Source: Bacteroidetes bacterium UBA1947 (lineage in GTDB: Bacteria; Bacteroidota; Bacteroidia; Chitinophagales; Chitinophagaceae). Taken from it: a stretch of DNA of 39,730 bases. Every line of letters starts with the position of its first letter. Within the stretch, counting starts at the first letter, position 1. A program made the position numbers and the translations under genes. The notes under the pieces were generated by a model, which was not told the DNA's origin, ran no database searches, and worked only from the letters and a program-made list of their open reading frames with translations. The stretch spans positions 1 to 39,730 of the forward strand of contig DDET01000062.1 of the NCBI GenBank assembly GCA_002336915.1. Reading direction: 5' to 3'. Positions 23,175 to 31,279 of this stretch are shown in pieces.

Positions 23175-24164
23175 ATGAAATTCACAGTAGGGGACAAAAT
23201 AATATTGAAGCGCACAGGCGAAGAAGGTAGCGTAAAGGCTATCATAGACAAGCAGATGCTGGAGGTGGAAGTGAATGGCATATCCTTCCCTACCTATGCC
23301 GATGAGGTAGACCATCCCTATTTGGAATGGTTCACCAAGAAGAAGGTGATAAAGAAGACGACCGCAGAGCAACTGCCTGTGGAGAAAGTGAAGACAAGAA
23401 AGGCACGATTACCTAAAGGCGTGTACCTGTCCTTCCTGCCCGTGTTCAAGATGGATGAGTTTGAGGATGTGGTGGACTATGTAAAAGTGCATCTGCTGAA
23501 TGAGCTACCCGTGAGTATACAGTTCATCTACGATGTGCGCCTGCAGCACGAGAGCGAATTTAAGCATGAAGGCACACTCCACGCCTTCGGCGACCTGTAC
23601 CTGCACAATATACCCTTTACCGATATGAGTGCCCAACCCCGCTTCCACTGGATGCTGCGCGATGCGGTGAACGAGGAGATGGAAATAAAAGAGGACATAC
23701 TACGTATACGTCCCCAAAAGCTATTTGAGCACATAACAGAGCTGCTGCAGAAGAATGAGCCGACCTTCAGCTACCTGCTGATAGATGATTTTGAGATAAA
23801 GAAGAAAGAAGAGAAGAAGGAAACTTACAAAGCCCCCACACCCAAGCCACGCACACTGAACCTGCAGAACTTTGCCCAGCATATGGAGGCGCCCAAGTAT
23901 GAGCTGGACCTGCATATAGAAAAGCTGGTGAAGAACAAGCGCGGCCTCAGCAATAGCGACATCATCAAGATACAGCTGGACGAGCTGCAGAAGTATTTAA
24001 CTCTAGCCATAGTGCACCGCCAGGAGCGCATGATAGTGGTGCATGGCCACGGGGCAGGCGTGCTGCGCGATGCCGTACACAAAATGCTGCGCGAAACAAG
24101 AGAAGTAACCCGCTACGAAAATATGTACCATGGGGGCGCTACTGAAGTGTTCTTTAAACGTTAA
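23175..24164 (+). CDS. DUF2027 domain protein with C-terminal Smr domain
   Basis: A 329-residue protein. The N-terminus (VGDKIILKRTGEEGSVKAI) is a small KOW/SH3-like module, followed by the DUF2027 region (about 60-200). The Smr domain follows (about 245-329) with the signature YELDLHIEKL (LDLHG-like) and the MIVVHGHGAGVLRDAVHKML loop. Smr domains are nucleases or nucleic-acid binders known from MutS2. It is co-transcribed with rdgB. The stop overlaps that of the convergent T9SS gene by three bases within TTAA. Confidence 0.93.
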   Translation: MKFTVGDKIILKRTGEEGSVKAIIDKQMLEVEVNGISFPTYADEVDHPYLEWFTKKKVIKKTTAEQLPVEKVKTRKARLPKGVYLSFLPVFKMDEFEDVVDYVKVHLLNELPVSIQFIYDVRLQHESEFKHEGTLHAFGDLYLHNIPFTDMSAQPRFHWMLRDAVNEEMEIKEDILRIRPQKLFEHITELLQKNEPTFSYLLIDDFEIKKKEEKKETYKAPTPKPRTLNLQNFAQHMEAPKYELDLHIEKLVKNKRGLSNSDIIKIQLDELQKYLTLAIVHRQERMIVVHGHGAGVLRDAVHKMLRETREVTRYENMYHGGATEVFFKR

Positions 24165-25666
24165 TGCTCAATGAGCAGCTTACTGCTTTGAGAATATCCA
24201 TCAGCCTGCTGTAAGCGCGTGCTGTACATGCCTGCGGGCAACCTGCTTACATCAAAACTTTCTGTTGCTTTATTGCCCTGTGCCGATAAAACCGGCTGAC
24301 CGAGCATATTGAATATGGTGAGCGAATAAGGTATCTGTTTGGTGGTAATTGTGATATAGTTGTTTGCGGGATTGGGAGCGATGGTATTGGCATTTATAGT
24401 GAGTTGCTTTAAACCCAGTGGAATAGGAGAAAAAGAACCGCAGGGACCATTGGGGTTGCCTGCTTTGAATGAATAGGTCATTTGATCGAAATGGTCGTTG
24501 CATAAGGTCGGATCAAAACATTCAGCATCATAGATTTTCCCGAAGCCGTTTTTGTACTTATAGCCGGCACCACATGGCTCAAATGTATTTACTGAGTAGC
24601 CATTGCCGGTCACGATAAAGTTATCGGCATTACCAAACATAGCACTGACTTTGCATTGCGTACTATCAAGCGGATCATAATAGTAGAATTTTGTAATTAC
24701 CGATTCTTCAGGCATTTTTACGGTGTCAATGATCATTACCGTGCCGGCATCAACGTTAAGCGTGTTGGTATAGAATGTGGTCAGAGATTGGTTGGGTGGT
24801 GGTACAAATTGATAGTTCCACCTGCTGATCGCATATTGTATTTCGGTTGGGCTGACGGCGTTTTTACTTACTATACTATCTATTCTTCTAAAGTCTGCGC
24901 AACTATTATCTCCTTCCCATTCGAAAACATCGCCCGGACTATAATTGTAAAGTTCCAGAGCATCAGGATTATGAAATTCAACTTGTTTGAAAGTGATATT
25001 TGCAGCATTAGGACCAGTGTAGGATAAGTGGTCCAGGAAGTGATCAAATCCATGCGCATAGGTCATGTCCGGCTCGTGTAAGGGTAACATGTACAAATCC
25101 ATGGCTTGTGCAAAACCATGATTCTTACTCAATATAATTTTAGCGCCATTCAGCATATCGGCAGGGTCTAAAATCGCATTGTGATAGGCATTAATCGTAA
25201 TGATCTTTACCGAATCTAATGTTGACATCACAGTCATAGTGTCTTTCCCGGTCACAGTGGCTGTATAATAAATATTGGTTGTGTCATTGAACAGCACCCA
25301 GTTGTCGCCCACATTCGCTTTTGTTTTTAGCATGACTGTGTCTCCCCAATAGTTGTCAAACAGCCATGTGCCATCCTGTAGCGCTGTAACCTTTTTTCCC
25401 AGCCAACTGCCGCCATTGGTATCAAGCGGTTGAACAACATAATTTGGCTGGTTGAATGGTGGTTCATACCTTCCTCTTGGTGTATGAAATGGAAAATAGT
25501 AAGTCGTGTTCCCCTGCACGGATACAGAGTCGATGCGCATGCCGCGCAGGTAGCTGAAACTATTTATGAAATATTGTTTGGTGTTTGGTTTCAGACATTC
25601 GTAATTCTGTGCGAAGCACAAAACAAAGCCGGATGATAAGACGATAGATAGAAGCAACTTCTTCAT
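24161..25666 (-). CDS. T9SS-exported protein of unknown function
   Basis: A 501-residue protein with a signal peptide (about 1-19, VLCFAQ) and a C-terminal type A T9SS sorting domain (about 425-501: IAPNPANNYITI ... FNMLGQPVL ... LPAGMYSTRL ... SSKLLIEH). The body has many short strands, NY/DT-rich segments and several cysteines (for example FEPCGAGYKY, ECFDPTLCNDHF), suggesting disulfide-stabilised surface folds. I do not recognise a catalytic domain. It is monocistronic and convergent with the Smr gene. Confidence 0.88.
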   Translation of the reverse strand: MKKLLLSIVLSSGFVLCFAQNYECLKPNTKQYFINSFSYLRGMRIDSVSVQGNTTYYFPFHTPRGRYEPPFNQPNYVVQPLDTNGGSWLGKKVTALQDGTWLFDNYWGDTVMLKTKANVGDNWVLFNDTTNIYYTATVTGKDTMTVMSTLDSVKIITINAYHNAILDPADMLNGAKIILSKNHGFAQAMDLYMLPLHEPDMTYAHGFDHFLDHLSYTGPNAANITFKQVEFHNPDALELYNYSPGDVFEWEGDNSCADFRRIDSIVSKNAVSPTEIQYAISRWNYQFVPPPNQSLTTFYTNTLNVDAGTVMIIDTVKMPEESVITKFYYYDPLDSTQCKVSAMFGNADNFIVTGNGYSVNTFEPCGAGYKYKNGFGKIYDAECFDPTLCNDHFDQMTYSFKAGNPNGPCGSFSPIPLGLKQLTINANTIAPNPANNYITITTKQIPYSLTIFNMLGQPVLSAQGNKATESFDVSRLPAGMYSTRLQQADGYSQSSKLLIEH

Positions 25667-25741
25667 AGGTGCATATTGAATACCAATTTACGCAGATAAT
25701 CGCAAATAGTATTCCTTTTTGATATAAGACGATAGAAATGC

Positions 25742-26140
25742 CTAGTTCGTTAGTTTCTGCGCAATAGCGATCATGTGCCCATCCGGGTCGCTGAAATAGC
25801 AGACCTTATCGCCCCAGTCGCGGTCTTGTATGGGGCTTATCTCTTTTGCCCCTGCGGACAGTAAGCGCCGGTAAAAGGCTTCGATATGATCGGTGTATAA
25901 ATAGAGCTCGCAGCGGGGTATACCATTGCCAGAGGAGGGGTTCGGTGTTTTATTGCCCAGTATCTTAGCGATACCGACCTCAGGCATCAGGCCAAGCTTT
26001 ACATTATCGGCCAGCATAAATTCCGTCATGCCTGGCACATTAAGTACAGGCGTTTTATCAAGGACTTCAGCATAGAAATTTGTGCTGCTTTGCTGGTCGG
26101 CTACGTAGAGTATGAATTCGATCACGGGAGTAAAATACAA
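25742..26140 (-). CDS. VOC family protein (glyoxalase/bleomycin-resistance fold)
   Basis: A 132-residue protein with the vicinal-oxygen-chelate fold: EFILYVADQQSSTNFYAEVL at the start of the first half, RCELYLYTDHIEAFYRRL at the start of the second half, and the closing motif CYFSDPDGHMIAIAQ. VOC proteins bind a metal between the two halves and act as lyases, dioxygenases or binding proteins; the substrate cannot be told. It starts 2 nt after the thioredoxin stop, in one operon. Confidence 0.92.
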   Translation of the reverse strand: MYFTPVIEFILYVADQQSSTNFYAEVLDKTPVLNVPGMTEFMLADNVKLGLMPEVGIAKILGNKTPNPSSGNGIPRCELYLYTDHIEAFYRRLLSAGAKEISPIQDRDWGDKVCYFSDPDGHMIAIAQKLTN

Positions 26141-26142
26141 AA

Positions 26143-26445
26143 TCAGGCGCTGAACTTGCGTACCATTTGCTGTATCTCCTTAGCGCCCATCACGCCCGAC
26201 TGTCGCCACATAAGGTCGCCCTTGCGGAATATCATTAGTGTAGGTACGCCCTGTATGTTGAAGTGCTGCGATATTTCGGGATTGCGGTCCACGTCTATTT
26301 TTATGATGGTCACCTCAGCCTGCATCTCGTCCTTCACCTGCTTCAGGATAGGGGCCAGCATCTTGCAAGGCCCGCACCATTCGGCGGAAAAATCGACCAG
26401 TACGGGGACTTCGGATTGTATCACCTCACTGAACTTTCTGCTCAT
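26143..26445 (-). CDS. trxA: Thioredoxin
   Basis: A 100-residue thioredoxin with the active-site WCGPC (Cys24, Cys27), the preceding VLVDFSAE strand, DVDRNPEISQHFNIQGVPTLMIF with the cis-proline, and no signal peptide, so it is cytoplasmic. It reduces protein disulfides. It is the middle gene of a minus-strand operon between the 101-residue conserved gene and the VOC gene. Confidence 0.96.
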   Translation of the reverse strand: MSRKFSEVIQSEVPVLVDFSAEWCGPCKMLAPILKQVKDEMQAEVTIIKIDVDRNPEISQHFNIQGVPTLMIFRKGDLMWRQSGVMGAKEIQQMVRKFSA

Positions 26446-26487
26446 AAGACCATGTTTTACAGGATGTATAAAAGTATCATACCGTGC

Positions 26488-26793
26488 CTAGTCGTGCTTT
26501 ACGGCAAGGCTGCGGAGCATCTCGTCGGTAAGGCCCTCGGTATAGATGCCGTAGCCGTTTACCAGCACACCTTTAATATCATATTTGGGTGCAGATATAG
26601 CGTATACTGTAGCCTCATCGCCGGGGTCGGAGTTGCCCTCGAAGCGGTAAAACTTGTCTATGATAAATTCATCGTGAAATACGCTGAAGTTGTGCGCGCG
26701 GCATTCCAGGCAGTTTTGCTGCAGGTTAAAATCTTCGGTATATCCCTCCTGCCTCAGTGATTCTATAGCTTGCGATACTGTTTCTATTTCCAT
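26488..26793 (-). CDS. Small conserved Bacteroidota protein, often labelled PRPP synthetase
   Basis: A 101-residue protein from the ATG at 26793; an upstream in-frame ATG at 26925 would add 44 poorly conserved residues and run across the mgtE promoter. It has METVSQA-like entry, QEGYTEDFNLQQNCLEC and EFIIDKFYRFEGNSDPGDEA. Small proteins of this type are common in Bacteroidota and are often named phosphoribosylpyrophosphate synthetase in databases, which the length does not support. The function is unknown. First gene of the operon with trxA. Confidence 0.85.
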   Translation of the reverse strand: MEIETVSQAIESLRQEGYTEDFNLQQNCLECRAHNFSVFHDEFIIDKFYRFEGNSDPGDEATVYAISAPKYDIKGVLVNGYGIYTEGLTDEMLRSLAVKHD

Positions 26794-26858
26794 GACAATT
26801 AGTATTTTAAAAAATATTACAAAAGCTGCTTCACGAAGGCGGATATTGCCTGTAAAGA

Positions 26859-26866
26859 CTATCTTT
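26859..26866 (+). promoter_or_regulatory. Promoter -7 box of mgtE
   Basis: TATCTTTG matches TAnnTTTG. The predicted start leaves a leader of about 80-100 nt before mgtE, longer than for the other genes here. Confidence 0.5.
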
Positions 26867-26893
26867 GCAGCCTCAAAGGTAAAAAAATTAGTC

Positions 26894-26922
26894 TTGGTTG
26901 TACCCGGGTGCCCGGACACCAA
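26894..26922 (+). promoter_or_regulatory. Structured leader hairpin upstream of mgtE
   Basis: TTGGT (26894-26898) pairs with ACCAA (26918-26922), enclosing an inner CCGG/CCGG stem at 26904-26915. The hairpin lies in the predicted mgtE leader. It does not resemble the known M-box. A role in magnesium control is inference. Confidence 0.35.
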
Positions 26923-26953
26923 CAATTAACTTCACTCGCTGCTTTATGGATAC

Positions 26954-28342
26954 ATGCTCGGTCAGACGGAACATATGGAGTTACTGGAGCAATTGGAACA
27001 ATTGCTTGAGCAGGGGGATTCTCTTGCCCTGAACGCATTCCTTGACGAGCAGAACATAAGCATTGTTGCCGAGTGGATAGATGAATACCCCGACCACGAG
27101 GCACAGATACTATCGGCACTTTCCGTGCACCGCGCTGCCAGCACATTTAAGATACTAGACCTTTCCGTACAAAAGCGCATTATTCATGAGTTGCCGCCTT
27201 ATAAAACGGCAGAACTGCTGAATGAGCTGCCTGCGGATGATCGTACATCGCTGCTGGAGGAGTTGCCCAGCGAGGTGGTTAAGGAACTGATACGCCTGCT
27301 GGACCCTGAAGAGCGCAAGATCACGCTTAAACTATTAGGTTATAAAGAGGACAGCGTGGGCAGGCTGATGACACCGGAATACATCGCTGTGTTCAAAGAC
27401 TGGACCGTGCAGGAAGTGCTGGAGCATATCCGCACTTTTGGTAAGGATTCCGAGACCATTGACGTGGTGTACGTGATAGATGAGAGTGGGAAATTCATAG
27501 ACGATATAAGGATACGCGAGTTCCTGCTGGCCGACCCGGACACGCATGTGAGCGACATGATCGACGGTCGCTTCATAACACTGAACGTGAATGACGACCA
27601 GAGCATGGCCAATGAAGTGTTCAAAATGAACAACCGGGTGGCCCTGCCGGTGGTTGATGACAATGATGTGCTGCTGGGTATCGTGACCATAGATGACGTA
27701 CTGTGGGTAGCTAATGAGGAATTTAGCGAAGACATGCAGCGTATGGGTGGTACCGAAGCGCTGGAACTGCCTTACCTGGAGATGCCGTTCTTTGGACTCT
27801 ATAAAAAGCGCATCGGTTGGCTGGTAATCCTGTTCCTGGGTGAGATGCTTACGGCAACAGCGATGGGTTTCTTCCAGGGCGAGATAGAGAAGGCTGCCGT
27901 ACTGGCGCTCTTTATACCCCTTATTATTTCCAGCGGAGGTAACAGTGGTTCCCAGGCTGCCACCCTTATCATACAAGCACTTGCAGTGGGCGATGTGACC
28001 CTGCGCGACTGGTGGCGCATTATGCGCAGAGAGGTGCTCTCGGGCATTGCGCTTGGGGCAGTGCTTGGCGCAGTGGGCCTGTTGCGTATCTCCATATGGC
28101 AGGTAGTAGCCCATAGTTACGGCGCACACTGGATAATGATTGGTGCGACGGTTGGGGTATCTCTTCTGGGCGTGGTGTTATGGGGCACTTTATCAGGCTC
28201 TATGCTGCCATTGATATTGAAAAGACTTGGTGCCGATCCTGCGGTATCTTCCGCCCCCTTTATAGCTACCCTGGTGGATGTGACCGGGCTTATTATTTAT
28301 TTCTCCGTGGCCTTCATTTTTCTCAAAGGCATATACTTCTAA
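26954..28342 (+). CDS. mgtE: Magnesium transporter MgtE
   Basis: A 462-residue Mg2+ channel (a start at 26975, MELLEQLEQLL, is equally possible). Domains: cytoplasmic N domain of superhelical repeats (about 1-135), a CBS pair (about 140-260, with GRLMTPEYIAVF and LPVVDDNDVLLGIVTIDDVL), a plug helix, and five membrane helices (about 285-462). The pore motif IISSGGNSGSQAATLIIQAL is intact. The N and CBS domains sense Mg2+ and close the channel at high levels. It is divergent from the trxA operon and has a longer, hairpin-containing leader. Confidence 0.96.
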   Translation: MLGQTEHMELLEQLEQLLEQGDSLALNAFLDEQNISIVAEWIDEYPDHEAQILSALSVHRAASTFKILDLSVQKRIIHELPPYKTAELLNELPADDRTSLLEELPSEVVKELIRLLDPEERKITLKLLGYKEDSVGRLMTPEYIAVFKDWTVQEVLEHIRTFGKDSETIDVVYVIDESGKFIDDIRIREFLLADPDTHVSDMIDGRFITLNVNDDQSMANEVFKMNNRVALPVVDDNDVLLGIVTIDDVLWVANEEFSEDMQRMGGTEALELPYLEMPFFGLYKKRIGWLVILFLGEMLTATAMGFFQGEIEKAAVLALFIPLIISSGGNSGSQAATLIIQALAVGDVTLRDWWRIMRREVLSGIALGAVLGAVGLLRISIWQVVAHSYGAHWIMIGATVGVSLLGVVLWGTLSGSMLPLILKRLGADPAVSSAPFIATLVDVTGLIIYFSVAFIFLKGIYF

Positions 28343-28459
28343 GCGGTAATAATAACACAGGCCGCTCTTCCATGTGTTAATGGAACTTTAAAATATACGG
28401 GGCATTCCCCGTGCTTGGCATGTTTTTTACTCTTGTGCCATTGACCAAAACCATTAGTT

Positions 28460-29131
28460 ATGAAAAAAGTATTGTTATTAGGATCGGCATTAGTGTTAGG
28501 AACGTTTTTAAATGCTAATGCCCAGGAAGCAAAGACCCGCCAGTCGGGTGTTCAGTACACATCATTAGGCCCCGTAATAGGCATAGGCGGATCGAGGATC
28601 AGCAATATGCCGGGGTCGGAAAACATGAAGATAGTGCCCTATATAGGCGTAGGGCTCGTATATGCACGGGATGCACATTGGGGCTGGGGTGGTGAGCTGG
28701 CTATCTCACACGAAGGATACAGCACCGATCTCGGACTAAATACCATGACCGTAAACCCGGTGTACCTGAGAATGCCATTACGCGCTTATTATTTCTTCGG
28801 CGACTATAAAAGTGCAGTACGCCCTAAAGTATACCTGGGCCCAACATTTGGTGTAAAGCTGGATGAAGTACAGTACATGAACGGTACGAAGATGAACAAT
28901 TCGGATGTAGCACCCTTGTACCCGACCAGTACCAATCAATTCAGGACATTTGATGTAGGCTTTAATACCGGTGCGGGCTTGAATGTACGCATGGCGAAAG
29001 GTGTGTGGCTGAATATGGATATGGGTTACAATATGGGATTTATAGATGCCGTAAAGGACGCTGTTAACAGTAATTACAATGTTAACGAAAACCTGAGGTT
29101 CAACGCCGGTATATTATTTGGTTTGAATTAG
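28460..29131 (+). CDS. Outer-membrane beta-barrel protein
   Basis: A 223-residue protein with a signal peptide (MKKVLLLGSALVLGTFLNAN, cleavage near ANAQE). The mature part is a run of short amphipathic strands with aromatic ends (YIGVGLVYARD, GWGGELAIS, PLRAYYFFGD, KVYLGPTFGVKL, FNTGAGLNVRM, LRFNAGILFGLN), the pattern of a PorT-like eight-stranded barrel. The function is unknown. A hairpin 27 bp past the stop (29163-29190) probably ends the transcript. Confidence 0.88.
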   Translation: MKKVLLLGSALVLGTFLNANAQEAKTRQSGVQYTSLGPVIGIGGSRISNMPGSENMKIVPYIGVGLVYARDAHWGWGGELAISHEGYSTDLGLNTMTVNPVYLRMPLRAYYFFGDYKSAVRPKVYLGPTFGVKLDEVQYMNGTKMNNSDVAPLYPTSTNQFRTFDVGFNTGAGLNVRMAKGVWLNMDMGYNMGFIDAVKDAVNSNYNVNENLRFNAGILFGLN

Positions 29132-29162
29132 ACCGGAATTAGACCAGAATTTCAAAATGTTT

Positions 29163-29190
29163 AAGAGTCCCGCTGCAATGCGGGACTCTT
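29163..29190 (+). terminator. Terminator after the beta-barrel gene
   Basis: AAGAGTCCCGC and its exact complement flank TGCAAT. The downstream tail is CTTCTTAT, only weakly T-rich. Confidence 0.8.
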
Positions 29191-29310
29191 CTTATACAAA
29201 AAGCTTTTGCCAGGATATCAAGGCATTTGTTTTATGAACAATGAGCGATCCCTTCTGTTATTTATTACGTAAATAGATCTGTATCGATTCATTGATAAAA
29301 CAAAAGCCAA

Positions 29311-29436
29311 ATGGATAACACTGTTTATTTCGATATGCTATTGCGCTGTGTACTGGTGCTTGTTTTTACAGGGACAATAATTTTTTCGCTTTTTTTATGG
29401 CTAAATAGCCATAAGAAAGCGAACAAGCTTGAATAA
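29311..29436 (+). CDS. Tiny single-span membrane protein, 41 residues
   Basis: Begins MDNTVYFDMLLRCVLVLVFT and ends with a short basic tail KKANKLE. One transmembrane helix spans about residues 9-31. It resembles the 48-residue gene product at 29970 (M-acid-x-T, Tyr, Leu-Leu/Phe-Arg, then a membrane helix), which supports both being real genes. The function is unknown. A long inverted repeat (29385-29423) lies inside its 3' half. Confidence 0.55.
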   Translation: MDNTVYFDMLLRCVLVLVFTGTIIFSLFLWLNSHKKANKLE

Positions 29437-29608
29437 GTGCCGGCCCCGACTGTGTACGGTCCTGCACAATTTGGGTAGTGTCCGGGGCGCGGTTATTATC
29501 GTAGCCGGGGTACTTCAGCGTTCCTGATAAGACGCTCTTATCTGTGTCTTTTGTAGCCGGGCTGCGCAGGATGGCACGGCGTTCGCGGCTCATTACTTCC
29601 TCTCTCAT
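29366..29608 (-). CDS. Possible small protein, 80 residues, partly antisense to 29311-29436
   Basis: Starts MREEVMSRERRAILRSPATK 20 bp after the end of the lipoprotein gene at 29629, in the same direction. The first 60 residues are charged and Pro/Thr-rich, and the end is hydrophobic-basic. It overlaps the tiny membrane gene on the other strand. I recognise no family. Either it or the opposite gene, or both, may be real. Confidence 0.35.
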   Translation of the reverse strand: MREEVMSRERRAILRSPATKDTDKSVLSGTLKYPGYDNNRAPDTTQIVQDRTQSGPALIQACSLSYGYLAIKKAKKLLSL

Positions 29609-29628
29609 TTTTGTGCTGTTTGAAAAAT

Positions 29629-29859
29629 TTATTTTTTAATTGCAGGTGTATCTGCCTTAATATCAGTTGTATTCCTCAGGCTATCCACCTGTGTTTTGCT
29701 CATATCTACTGCATTGTTAGATGGTGCAGGCATGGAGCCCATGGTGTCGGTTGCTACTGTTGAGTCGTTAGTAGTGGTACTGGCACTATTATTATTTCCA
29801 CAAGATGTGACAGTAGCCAGCAGGCCGATGGCCAGGCAAATATTGATGAGTTTGTACAT
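29629..29859 (-). CDS. Small lipoprotein, Ser/Thr/Asn-rich
   Basis: A 76-residue lipoprotein: signal sequence with lipobox TVTSC (lipid cysteine at residue 20), then a low-complexity mature part rich in Ser, Thr, Asn, Asp and Ala. Such short disordered lipoproteins are frequent in Bacteroidota and have no known function. It resembles the 81-residue lipoprotein at 30190 in layout and composition. Confidence 0.75.
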   Translation of the reverse strand: MYKLINICLAIGLLATVTSCGNNNSASTTTNDSTVATDTMGSMPAPSNNAVDMSKTQVDSLRNTTDIKADTPAIKK

Positions 29860-29969
29860 AGAAAATATTTAACAGGGTAGACACATAAAGATTATGCCAA
29901 ACCGCATGCAACACAGGGCAGTAAATTCACCTAGCATGGTTTTTGTAACATGTGGTAAAAAATATAGCC

Positions 29970-30116
29970 ATGGAAAAGACCAATATTTATGAGTTGCTGT
30001 TCAGGGGTCTTGCAGTGTTCGCGCTTTTGCTAATGATAGCCTTTATCACCTTCGGCCTGCTGAAGGGATATTATATGGAAAAGCAGTTGAGGGGCAGAAG
30101 AAGGCACCATCATTAA
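29970..30116 (+). CDS. Tiny single-span membrane protein, 48 residues
   Basis: Begins MEKTNIYELLFRGLAVFALL, with one transmembrane helix (about 12-33) and a very basic C-terminus ending in Arg-Arg-Arg and three His. It is similar in pattern to the 41-residue protein at 29311. The terminator hairpin at 30139-30164 follows. The function is unknown. Confidence 0.55.
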   Translation: MEKTNIYELLFRGLAVFALLLMIAFITFGLLKGYYMEKQLRGRRRHHH

Positions 30117-30138
30117 GTTTGAAAAAGATATCATAAGA

Positions 30139-30164
30139 AAAGGTGGCTATTTATAGCCACCTTT
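30139..30164. terminator. Bidirectional terminator
   Basis: AAAGGTGGCTA and its exact complement flank TTTA. It sits between the convergent 48-residue gene and the lipoprotein gene, with A/T runs on both sides. Confidence 0.8.
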
Positions 30165-30189
30165 CTCATTTTACGCGGGATATAATTTA

Positions 30190-30435
30190 TTATTTCTTCG
30201 AGTTGGGGTTACCATTGTTGTGGACGTTGCCTGCGTTAGTTCCTGTATCATTTACGTTTGTATGGTTTGAGTCCGCTTTGTAGGCAGGGTCTTCGGGGCC
30301 ATAAGTGGCAGGAGCGGAACCTTTTACATTAGTTGAATCTATGGGTGTACTATGACCTGCGTTTTCGGGGTTTGAGCCGCAGGCTGCTAAAAGACCGGTG
30401 AAGGCTAATACAATAAGACTTTTTGTGATTTTCAT
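30190..30435 (-). CDS. Small lipoprotein, Asn/Thr/Ser-rich
   Basis: An 81-residue lipoprotein from the ATG at 30435, chosen because it begins the signal MKITKSLIVLAFTGLLAAC; an upstream ATG at 30474 would spoil the signal peptide. Lipid cysteine at residue 19. The mature chain is low complexity (Asn, Thr, Ser, Asp, Gly) and probably disordered. No function is known. Confidence 0.75.
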   Translation of the reverse strand: MKITKSLIVLAFTGLLAACGSNPENAGHSTPIDSTNVKGSAPATYGPEDPAYKADSNHTNVNDTGTNAGNVHNNGNPNSKK

Positions 30436-30503
30436 GATCGTGTGTTTTTGTGATATGTATAAATATTGTACCAAGGCCTCCTAATGTGCTAGCAGAGAGC
30501 AGT

Positions 30504-31229
30504 TTAGTGCATTAGCGCCTCTATATCCGGGTCGCCATCCAGGTTGGCCATTTGCTCCATTATGTGAGGATAGCGCCACAGCACCCAGCGGCTCGCGGGC
30601 TTTACCGTATACTTTTTAGGATTCGGGAGCGAGGCTATGATCATAGCTGCCTCTGCCCTGGACAGGTTGCGTGCCGATTTATTAAAGTATGCCCTCGAGG
30701 CCGCCTCGATACCAAAAATACCCGGCCCCATTTCTATCACGTTCAGGTATACCTCCATTATCCGTTTCTTTCCCCAGGTCCATTCTATTAGTTTGGTAAA
30801 CCCGGCTTCCGGTACTTTTCTTATATACCGCCCTATGCCGCTACCTTGCCAGAGAAATACATTTTTAGCTGTTTGCTGGCTTATGGTGCTGGCCCCGCCG
30901 CCGGCCTCGTGCCTGTGCCTTTTCCTGCGGGAGGGTTTTGCATTGATGCTCTTCTCTATCGATTTCCAGTCGAAACCACCATGGTTGGGGAAGAGCTGGT
31001 CTTCACTGGCCATAGCTGCCAGTTTTACATTAGGAGAGATCTCGTTCCAGCTTACATAGTCGCGCTTCAGCCCGTAGCCTTGTATTAATGCTACTGTCTG
31101 CGTCATGGTAATGGGGGGCATTACGAACCTGCATATCAATACGTATAGTAATGAGGAGAGGAAGGCAATTAAAATTATCCGCCATGTGATAAAGAGAAAT
31201 TTTCTGAACCCGGTCCTTTGTTTCGCCAT
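30504..31229 (-). CDS. mtgA: Monofunctional biosynthetic peptidoglycan transglycosylase
   Basis: A 241-residue GT51 enzyme that polymerises lipid II into glycan strands. One membrane anchor (about 13-35) is followed by the GT51 domain with all signatures: ASEDQLFPNHGGFDW (catalytic Glu76), GGGASTISQQTAKNVFL, WGKKRIMEVYLNVIEMG (second glutamate), and GIFGIEAASRAYF. There is no transpeptidase domain. A TACTTTTG box lies only 7 nt before the ATG. It follows the twin OmpA genes on the same strand. Confidence 0.96.
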   Translation of the reverse strand: MAKQRTGFRKFLFITWRIILIAFLSSLLYVLICRFVMPPITMTQTVALIQGYGLKRDYVSWNEISPNVKLAAMASEDQLFPNHGGFDWKSIEKSINAKPSRRKRHRHEAGGGASTISQQTAKNVFLWQGSGIGRYIRKVPEAGFTKLIEWTWGKKRIMEVYLNVIEMGPGIFGIEAASRAYFNKSARNLSRAEAAMIIASLPNPKKYTVKPASRWVLWRYPHIMEQMANLDGDPDIEALMH

Positions 31230-31236
31230 GTTAATT

Positions 31237-31244
31237 CAAAAGTA
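31237..31244 (-). promoter_or_regulatory. Candidate -7 box of mtgA
   Basis: TACTTTTG on the minus strand matches TAnnTTTG and ends 7 nt before the mtgA ATG, implying a very short leader. Confidence 0.45.
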
Positions 31245-31279
31245 AAAAGTAGCTGCTCAAAAAGCAAAGAAGAAGTACA

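Noticed and set aside
26794..26925. Longer N-terminus for the 101-residue conserved protein
   Set aside because: It would run across the divergent mgtE promoter, and the extra residues do not fit the family length of about 100.
27335..28129. 264-residue frame antisense to mgtE
   Set aside because: Inside a clear MgtE coding region; His/Tyr-rich translation without any domain.
28397..28412. ACGGGG-CATT-CCCCGT hairpin after mgtE as a terminator
   Set aside because: The T run begins about 10 nt after the stem, so it is a poor intrinsic terminator; left out of the feature list.
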